From JBFMHD01 sp040752395 [NCBI: Candidatus Hydrogenedentota bacterium] (GTDB taxonomy: Bacteria; JBFMHD01), in contig JBFMHD010000075.1 in assembly GCA_040752395.1 (NCBI GenBank), positions 1-11,997 on the forward strand: a stretch of 11,997 bases of DNA. The letters run 5' to 3'. Both the position numbers and the translations under genes were made by a program. Positions within the stretch are counted from its first letter, which is position 1. Each line of letters begins with the position of its first letter. Below the pieces are notes generated by a model. The model did no database searches, was not told the DNA's origin, and saw only the letters and a list, made by a program, of their open reading frames with translations. Of the stretch, positions 1 to 4,288 are shown piece after piece.

Positions 1-345
1 CAATATTTATCACATTCTGAGCATGATGGCAATTATGTTGTAAGTGGTACAAATTACACCATAGAAGGTGATTTAGATGAGTGGCAGGTTTCTTTAATAG
101 TTGCTTACCAGTATATCCAGGCATTACCCTATGCAGGTATTAAATTCAGTGATTGGGATACTGACTGGGCTATATGGCAGACAGATGTACCTGCTACACG
201 AAGTTCTGGTCAAGACGAGGCAGAGGATAATTTTGGTGTAATAGTTGGTTGTGATTTTTATTTTGAGCGAGACTGGAAACTGAATTTAGAGGGTAGATTC
301 TGTGACGAGACCGCGTTTTCAGCCTCGTTAGGTTATACTTTCTAA
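1..345 (+). CDS. C-terminal part of an outer-membrane beta-barrel protein (5' end outside window)
   Basis: An open frame enters from the left edge in frame 1 and encodes 114 residues before TAA at 343-345. The visible part alternates hydrophobic and polar residues, as in membrane beta-strands (WQVSLIVAYQYIQ, NFGVIVGCDFYF, WKLNLEGRF), with acidic and Asn/Gly-rich loops between. It ends ASLGYTF: a terminal aromatic Phe closing the last strand is the classic signal read by the BAM assembly machinery. It therefore looks like the last four or so strands of a small barrel protein in the outer membrane. The transported substrate or role cannot be told. It is followed by a hairpin and an intrinsic terminator, so it is probably the last gene of its transcript. 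The barrel assignment rests on strand pattern and C-terminus, not on a recognised family. Confidence 0.7.
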   Translation, partial: QYLSHSEHDGNYVVSGTNYTIEGDLDEWQVSLIVAYQYIQALPYAGIKFSDWDTDWAIWQTDVPATRSSGQDEAEDNFGVIVGCDFYFERDWKLNLEGRFCDETAFSASLGYTF

Positions 346-357
346 GATAATATAGAC

Positions 358-377
358 ACTTTATTTCAGGATAAAGT
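358..377 (+). other. Small perfect hairpin after the barrel gene
   Basis: ACTTTAT (358-364) and ATAAAGT (371-377) form a 7-bp perfect stem with a six-base loop TTCAGG. It begins 12 bases past the stop codon of the barrel gene. It has no T-tract, so it is more likely an mRNA 3'-end stabilising structure or chance than a terminator. Confidence 0.35.
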
Positions 378-417
378 AGAAAACAAAAAGCCACGGCCGT
401 TATAGATAATTACATTT

Positions 418-460
418 AAAACCCCGGGTATTTTATTAAGTTCTCGGGGTTTTATATTTG
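418..460 (+). terminator. Intrinsic terminator after the outer-membrane barrel gene
   Basis: AAAACCCCG (418-426) pairs perfectly with CGGGGTTTT (445-453), a 9-bp stem with four G:C pairs, an 18-base loop and a T-rich tail. The A-tract before and T-tract after make it potentially bidirectional. It separates the barrel gene from the region leading to flgI. Confidence 0.75.
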
Positions 461-526
461 TAATTCATCAGAACCTAATTCAATTTCAGGTACATTTTGA
501 AAATATCACAGGGGATGAAATTAATT

Positions 527-777
527 ATGACAATAACGAATGCAAAAGATGCAACGATAAGATCAAAAATACAAAATGTTGTTAAACAATTGGTAGAAAA
601 ATATAGTCCTCATAAAATAATATTATTTGGTTCAATGGCTGATAAAGCAGAGCAGCTATAGATTTTCGTTATCCTGGTGAGGTTGCTGACAAGAATGAAG
701 CAGAAGAATGTATAAGAATTGCTTGTTATATGAGAGATGAGATTAGAAGAGCCCTTTTACCCCAAAAAAGCCTTTAA
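527..777 (+). pseudogene. Decayed minimal nucleotidyltransferase/HEPN remnant
   Basis: ATG at 527 opens 44 codons ending in TAG (659-661). The peptide contains YSPHKIILFGSMADKA, the start of the MNT (minimal nucleotidyltransferase) fold with its Gly-Ser motif, but it stops before the Asp-x-Asp catalytic pair. Immediately after, in another frame (661-777), comes DFRYPGEVADKNEAEECIR followed by an amphipathic helix, which resembles the C-terminal end of HEPN-domain proteins. The HEPN RX4-6H active-site region and the rest of the MNT domain are absent. I infer that an MNT/HEPN pair, often a toxin-antitoxin module, collapsed by an internal deletion plus a frame change, leaving both outer ends. 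The MNT end is clear. The HEPN end is judged by resemblance only. Neither piece should be functional. Confidence 0.6.
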
Positions 778-801
778 GTTAAGTTTACATAATGCCGAAA
801 A
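775..801 (+). promoter_or_regulatory. Candidate sigma-28 (FliA-type) promoter for flgI
   Basis: TAAG at 775-778, then exactly 15 bases, then GCCGAAAA at 794-801. The flagellar sigma-28 consensus is TAAA-N15-GCCGATAA, so the match is 3/4 and 7/8 at the right spacing. It lies about 110 bases before the flgI start, and a GCCGA box is not expected often in such AT-rich DNA. A TATAAT at 802-807 gives a competing sigma-70 reading, but with only a poor -35 (TTAAGT or neighbours). Confidence 0.45.
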
Positions 802-880
802 TATAATAAGAACCGACTCACATTTTTTCATAAGAGTTGATATGATATTCCTTACTTTTGCCTTTTAACTTTTTATAGGA

Positions 881-901
881 GTTACAAAGTTTTTCAGAGG
901 G
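881..901 (+). repeat. Leader repeat core, copy E, carrying the flgI ribosome-binding site
   Basis: GTTACAAAGTTTTTCAGAGG (881-900) is identical to 3009-3028 before purC. Its AGAGGG end is the Shine-Dalgarno, eight bases before the flgI ATG. Only the core is clearly present here. The longer upstream part seen before purC and purD (TTGATATTATTATAG) is replaced by related but diverged AT-rich sequence. Confidence 0.85.
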
Positions 902-909
902 TTTGTGAG

Positions 910-2010
910 ATGACAAGATTTAAAAGAATAATTTTGTTATTAATATTAATCCTGTTTTTTTCAAAAGCAGGTGCAGGACCGCTTGTGAGGATAAAGGACA
1001 TATCGCGGTTTGATGGTGTACGTGATAACCAGCTCATAGGTTATGGTCTTGTTGTAGGTTTAGCAGGCACAGGTGATAGTGCCAAGAATTCATTTACTGT
1101 TTCTTCGATAGTAAATATGTTAACGACGCTCGGGATACCTGTTGATAAGAACGTTCTTACGACTAAAAACATTGCTGCGGTTCTTGTTACCGCGACTTTA
1201 CCACCATTTGCAAAAGAAGGCTCAAAAATAGATGTTATAGTATCAGCGATAGGAGATGCATCGAGTTTAAGAAATGGTACTCTTTTACAGACACCGCTTC
1301 GTGCGGCTAATCGCGAGATATATGCAGTAGCACAGGGACAGATATCATTAGGTGGGACAACAGGTATGGGTAGAGGCGGTGGTGGAACTACACACCCGAC
1401 CGTGGCACGGATACCTGAAGGCGCTATTATTGAAATGGGTTTACAAAACGATATTGTTAAGGAAGATGGTAATTTGAAACTTTTACTTTTAAGACCCGAT
1501 TTTACAACTTCATCGAGAATCGCATCTGCTATAAATCAGAATTTTAAAAATAATGTAGCTAAAGCTGTTGATGCAAATCAGATTGTAATTAGTATCCCGG
1601 ATAAATATAAACAGGATGTAATTACTTATGCCTCTATGATAGAAGAGCTACTTGTTGAACCTGATAATTATGCAAGAGTGGTTATAAATGAGAGAACAGG
1701 GACAGTGGTGATGGGCAATGATGTAAGGATAGACGCTGTGGCAATAACACATGGCGATTTAACTGTTACCGTGAGAAGAGAAGAAGAGATGGAATTACTT
1801 CCACAAACTCAAACAGCTCAAACTGAGCGACGTGCCACAAGAAGAGAAGCAGAAAAAAAGGATTCAGTTGTTGTTTTACAATCAGGTGCTTCAATATCAG
1901 ATTTAGTGAGAGCCTTGAATACAATAGGTGCTAAACCAAGGGATATTATAGCAATCCTTCAGGCAATCAAAGAAGCAGGTGCATTGAAAGCTGAACTGGT
2001 ATTTATTTAG
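910..2010 (+). CDS. flgI: Flagellar P-ring protein FlgI
   Basis: Encodes 366 residues, the usual FlgI length. FlgI polymerises in the periplasm around the flagellar rod at the peptidoglycan layer and acts as a bushing. Residues 1-22 form a Sec signal peptide (basic MTRFKR, a long Leu/Ile core, probable cleavage after KAGA). The mature protein begins with the family hallmark VRIKDISRFDGVRDNQLIGY GLVVGL region (26-51). Other signatures are VNMLTTLGI (68-76), a Gly-rich stretch at 153-159, VINERTGTVVMGNDVRI (258-274), and the conserved C-terminus ending AIKEAGALKAELVFI. The ATG is set by AGAGGG eight bases upstream, inside a dispersed repeat. A rod-binding gene follows 24 bases later. The L-ring gene flgH and the chaperone gene flgA, common upstream partners, are not adjacent. 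A P-ring implies a diderm cell envelope. Confidence 0.96.
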   Translation: MTRFKRIILLLILILFFSKAGAGPLVRIKDISRFDGVRDNQLIGYGLVVGLAGTGDSAKNSFTVSSIVNMLTTLGIPVDKNVLTTKNIAAVLVTATLPPFAKEGSKIDVIVSAIGDASSLRNGTLLQTPLRAANREIYAVAQGQISLGGTTGMGRGGGGTTHPTVARIPEGAIIEMGLQNDIVKEDGNLKLLLLRPDFTTSSRIASAINQNFKNNVAKAVDANQIVISIPDKYKQDVITYASMIEELLVEPDNYARVVINERTGTVVMGNDVRIDAVAITHGDLTVTVRREEEMELLPQTQTAQTERRATRREAEKKDSVVVLQSGASISDLVRALNTIGAKPRDIIAILQAIKEAGALKAELVFI

Positions 2011-2034
2011 AAGCAAGAGCCGGGCTAAGATTTT

Positions 2035-2451
2035 ATGATTGAGAAATCTTTGTTGAATCTCAAGGAAGCTGAACTTAATAATATAAAGGATAAATATTTA
2101 TCTTTACAGAAGAGAAGAGGCGAGAGGTTTGAGATAACAAACAAACCTGATGCAGAAAAGAATGTATACAAAGCTCCCTCTGATGTGCAAAAAAAATTAA
2201 AACAGGTCTCCTGTGATTTAGTATCTTTTCTTGTTCATCAGATGGTAAAAGAGATGCGTAAAACTTTAGATAAAGAAGATGATATGTTTTATGCAGGGTT
2301 CACAGAAGATGTTTTTACTGATATGCTTGATTATGAATATTCTAAATCCCTGGTTAAAAATACAAGAATGAGCATAGTTGACAAAATATACGAACAATTA
2401 TCAAGACATATAAATCCTGGGAACAACAACCAGATTGATATAAATAGATGA
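2035..2451 (+). CDS. flgJ: FlgJ-type flagellar rod-binding protein (no muramidase domain)
   Basis: Encodes 138 residues. Residues 1-50 are charged and low in recognisable features. Residues 52-125 match the rod-binding domain of FlgJ: a helix VSFLVHQMVKEMRKT, then FYAGFTEDVFTDMLDYEYSK, then a closing helix IVDKIYEQL. In gamma-proteobacteria FlgJ also carries a C-terminal glucosaminidase that opens peptidoglycan for the rod. Here the protein ends just after the rod-binding domain, as in many other phyla, so a separate hydrolase must supply that activity. No clear Shine-Dalgarno precedes the ATG (the upstream sequence is AAGCAAGAGCCGGG), which suggests coupling to flgI, 24 bases away. The gene ends before the purine leader region and no terminator is obvious directly after it. 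Confidence 0.85.
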   Translation: MIEKSLLNLKEAELNNIKDKYLSLQKRRGERFEITNKPDAEKNVYKAPSDVQKKLKQVSCDLVSFLVHQMVKEMRKTLDKEDDMFYAGFTEDVFTDMLDYEYSKSLVKNTRMSIVDKIYEQLSRHINPGNNNQIDINR

Positions 2452-2571
2452 TGAAATGAGACATGGAGGATTTTTAAAATATATAAAACAATAAAGCCCT
2501 ATTTTATCTATTTTAGGTTTGAATATCTTAAAAATTAATACAAAAAAATTATAAAAAAATAAATTTAAAAC

Positions 2572-2598
2572 TTGACAAAAAAACAAATTAAATATTAG
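2572..2598 (+). promoter_or_regulatory. Promoter for the riboswitch leader of the purine cluster
   Basis: A perfect -35 TTGACA (2572-2577) is followed 15 bases later by TATTAG (2593-2598, 4/6 to TATAAT). Transcription would start near 2604, a few bases before the 5' strand of riboswitch stem P1. The -35 is strong and the placement is right, but the -10 is imperfect and the spacer short. The preceding stretch 2452-2571 is very AT-rich and I see no gene in it. Confidence 0.6.
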
Positions 2599-2605
2599 TA
2601 AAGCC

Positions 2606-2711
2606 TTTAACTCATATAATCTTGGTAATTGGTCCAGGAGTCTCTACAAAGAGGCCGTATAACCTCTTTACCACCACACCAATTAGTGTGGTGGTGGTAA
2701 CTATGAGTAAA
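2606..2711 (+). promoter_or_regulatory. Purine (guanine-class) riboswitch aptamer with an inserted hairpin
   Basis: P1 is ACTCATA (2610-2616) with TATGAGT (2702-2708). J1/2 is TAATC. P2 is CTTGG/CCAGG (2621-2625, 2634-2638). L2 contains GG (2631-2632). J2/3 is AGTCTCTAC (2639-2647), matching the family AGTTTCTAC except at the flexible position 48. P3 is a perfect 7-bp stem, AAAGAGG/CCTCTTT (2648-2654, 2663-2669). L3 begins CCGTA, whose CC can pair with the L2 GG. J3/1 ends AACTAT, putting C (2701) at the specificity position 74, which predicts guanine/hypoxanthine rather than adenine. The oddity is a perfect 10-bp hairpin (2670-2679 with 2686-2695) between P3 and J3/1, where the family normally has no extra stem. 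The location before a purine biosynthesis cluster fits the function. Confidence 0.88.
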
Positions 2712-2742
2712 TAGACAAATGCTCAATTAGACCTTTTAAGGG

Positions 2743-2803
2743 GGTCGGGCGAGATCTATTTTACGGTTAGAATGGCTTCCATGGATCTCGACCGACCTTT
2801 TTT
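2743..2803 (+). terminator. Riboswitch-controlled intrinsic terminator before purC
   Basis: 2743-2756 pairs with 2784-2797 over 14 positions with a single G/A mismatch, followed by six T (2798-2803). The loop is 27 bases. This is the expression platform. Ligand binding should stabilise P1 and leave the terminator free to form (OFF switch). A plausible alternative fold uses TGAG of P1 (2704-2707) with CTCA (2722-2725) and GACC (2730-2733) with GGTC (2743-2746), which would hold the terminator's 5' arm. The terminator is clear. The alternative fold is inference. Confidence 0.85.
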
Positions 2804-2881
2804 GTCTTTAAAGGTAAAGAGAACCGTCGTAAAAAACACTACTGACCAATTATTAATAATATAAAGACAGAAGACATTAGG

Positions 2882-2946
2882 GTTCAGGAGTTGAGGAGTT
2901 GAAGAGTTACGAATCTTTAAACACTTTAACTCTTGAACTCCTGAAC
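2882..2946 (+). repeat. Imperfect inverted repeat in the purC leader
   Basis: GTTCAGGAGTT at the left and AACTCCTGAAC at the right are perfect inverted complements. AAGAGTT/AACTCTT also pair closer in, and the left arm holds an extra eight bases from a tandem GAGTTGAG/GAGTTGAA duplication. The rest of 2804-2967 is AT-rich with no gene. There is no T-tract, so it is not a terminator. It lies between the word AAGACAGAAGACAT (2864-2877) and leader repeat copy A. Confidence 0.6.
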
Positions 2947-2967
2947 TTATCAACTTTATGTTTGTTT

Positions 2968-3030
2968 ATCTTGCTTCTTGCCTCTTGCTTCTACTTGATA
3001 TTATTATAGTTACAAAGTTTTTCAGAGGAG
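2968..3030 (+). repeat. Leader repeat, copy A (full length), carrying the purC ribosome-binding site
   Basis: This is the longest copy, 63 bases. It has a pyrimidine-rich CTTGCTTCTTGCC-type part, then TTGATATTATTATAG, then the core GTTACAAAGTTTTTCAGAGG (3009-3028). Its AGAGGAGG end is a near-perfect Shine-Dalgarno seven bases before the purC ATG. TTGCCT and TATTAT inside it are 15 bases apart and could act as a weak promoter downstream of the riboswitch terminator, but this is only suggestive. Confidence 0.9.
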
Positions 3031-3037
3031 GTAATAT

Positions 3038-3748
3038 ATGGCTTTATTGTACGAGGGCAAAGCAAAGAGGATGCACACAACCACTGACCCGGAACAGCTT
3101 ATTATGGAGTTCAAAGATTCAGCTACAGCGTTTAATGGCAAGAAGAAAGCTGAATTAAAAAACAAGGGTAAAATCAATAAAAAACTGACGTTATATTTTT
3201 TTGAGATGCTTGAAGACCACGGCATACCAACACATCTTATCAGAGATTTAAGTGAGAATGAAATACTTGTAAAACGTGTTAGCATTATACCGGTTGAGCT
3301 TATTGTTCGCAACATAGTTGCTGGTAGTCTTTCTAAACGTTCAGGGCTACCCGAAGGGACTGCGCTTGATTTTCCAGTTATTGAATATTATTATAAAAGC
3401 GATGAGTTAGGAGACCCTATGATTAATAGTGACCATATATTGGTTTTAAATTTAGCAACAGAAGAAGAGTTGCAGATAATGAGAAGTATGGCTTTAAAAA
3501 TTAATGAGATCCTTTCTTTATTTTTTGATAAAGCAGGTATATTACTTGTTGATTTTAAACTTGAGTTTGGTAAGACTTCGCTTAATGAGATAGTTTTAGC
3601 TGATGAGATATCACCTGATACCTGTAGGTTCTGGGATAAAGAAACAGGTAAAAAACTTGATAAAGACAGGTTCAGACGAGATTTAGGCGATGTGATAGAG
3701 AGTTATATGGAGGTTTTAGGGAGAGTAGAAAATGCATTGTGTTGTTGA
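3038..3748 (+). CDS. purC: Phosphoribosylaminoimidazole-succinocarboxamide synthase PurC
   Basis: Encodes 236 residues, the normal size for bacterial PurC. It condenses CAIR with L-aspartate using ATP to give SAICAR in the cytoplasm. Visible signatures are LLYEGKAKRMH (3-13, the N-terminal nucleotide-binding strand), DSATAFNGKK (27-36), SIIPVELIVRNIVAGS (82-97, a family signature), LLVDFKLEFG (169-178) and LADEISPDTCRFWD (187-200, the second signature, with acidic metal/substrate residues). The ATG has AGGAGG seven bases upstream, provided by leader repeat copy A. It is the first gene after the riboswitch terminator, so its expression should fall when guanine is abundant. Its last 17 bases overlap the start of purS. 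Nothing in the protein looks damaged. Confidence 0.97.
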   Translation: MALLYEGKAKRMHTTTDPEQLIMEFKDSATAFNGKKKAELKNKGKINKKLTLYFFEMLEDHGIPTHLIRDLSENEILVKRVSIIPVELIVRNIVAGSLSKRSGLPEGTALDFPVIEYYYKSDELGDPMINSDHILVLNLATEEELQIMRSMALKINEILSLFFDKAGILLVDFKLEFGKTSLNEIVLADEISPDTCRFWDKETGKKLDKDRFRRDLGDVIESYMEVLGRVENALCC

Positions 3749-4211
3749 AATTATTAATAGATTCTCATCCCCTAAAGATTTACAAGAGATAATCTATGAT
3801 AGAACCGTTACAGGTTATTCGTATGCAAAGACTAAGGTATATGTAATAGAATATGAAGGTGAGGAGAGTTTAATAAAGAAGTTTGTTGAAATGGTATTTG
3901 CTGATAAGGTTGTAGATAATAAAGAGTATAATGGCAAGCCTTTTTATTCCGATGCTATTTACATTATAGATGTTGAATTAAAACCAGGGGTTCTTGATTT
4001 AGAAAAAGAATATGCTTTTAGATATAAGGACATTTTATCAAACGAGGGGCTGGTTATAAAAGATTTGAAAATTTCACAAAGGTATTATCTTTTTGGTAAA
4101 CACAGTGAAAGGGTAAAAGAGGTGTTTATAAAATCAGGTCCGATTAATTCTGTGATACATAGTTATAAAGAAGTAAGAAGTATCAGAAAAAAGAAGCAAG
4201 AAGCAAGATAA
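3732..4211 (+). CDS. purS: PurS-like FGAM synthase subunit with two tandem PurS-type halves
   Basis: Encodes 159 residues, about twice a usual PurS (~80). PurS bridges PurL and PurQ in formylglycinamidine ribonucleotide synthase. The second half (75-147) is recognisably PurS, with the AIYIIDVELKPGVLD strand followed by helix and strands. The first half (1-68), with KTKVYVIEY and a helix ending FADKVV, looks like a diverged first PurS unit, as in the N-terminal domain of large one-piece PurL proteins, where one chain imitates a PurS dimer. I infer a detached N-terminal domain of a large PurL rather than a classical PurS. The ATG lies 17 bases inside purC, indicating coupling. The C-terminal tail RKKKQEAR is encoded by repeat sequence (4194-4214, an inverted copy of the CTTGCTTCTTGC word), so the original end of the domain was probably altered. 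Confidence 0.82.
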   Translation: MHCVVEIINRFSSPKDLQEIIYDRTVTGYSYAKTKVYVIEYEGEESLIKKFVEMVFADKVVDNKEYNGKPFYSDAIYIIDVELKPGVLDLEKEYAFRYKDILSNEGLVIKDLKISQRYYLFGKHSERVKEVFIKSGPINSVIHSYKEVRSIRKKKQEAR

Positions 4212-4275
4212 CGGAAAGGAAAGAAAAGGTAAAGGTTGAGGTTGATATTATTAGAGTTACAAAGTTTTTCAAAGG
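4194..4275 (+). repeat. Leader repeat, copy D, rearranged, at the purS/purL junction
   Basis: The core GTTACAAAGTTTTTCAAAGG (4256-4275) differs from the purC copy at one base and is preceded by TTGATATTATTAGA (4242-4255). To the left, AGCAAGAAGCAAGATAACGG (4194-4213) is close to the reverse complement of the CCGTTATCTTGCTTCTTGC word at 11946-11964, so the pyrimidine word is inverted relative to the core. The repeat supplies the last codons of purS, and its AAAGGGGGG end gives the purL Shine-Dalgarno. Confidence 0.82.
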
Positions 4276-4288
4276 GGGGCAGATAAAT

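Noticed and set aside
2456-2494. Twelve-codon frame just after the rod-binding gene
   Set aside because: Too short, no recognisable product, and no clear reason to believe it is translated.
2670-2698. The hairpin considered as a separate terminator
   Set aside because: No T-tract follows, and it lies inside the riboswitch aptamer before the real terminator.
2958-3158. Plus-strand frame of 66 codons through leader repeat copy A
   Set aside because: It is translated repeat DNA running out of frame into purC. The Leu-rich start is an artefact of the pyrimidine-rich word.
3022-3315. Minus-strand frame of 97 codons inside purC
   Set aside because: It lies opposite a well-supported purC, has no recognisable motif and is best explained as a shadow.
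4190-4215. AAGCAAG-type direct repeats considered as a CRISPR fragment
   Set aside because: Units are 7-8 bases with no spacers. They match the inverted pyrimidine word of the leader repeat.
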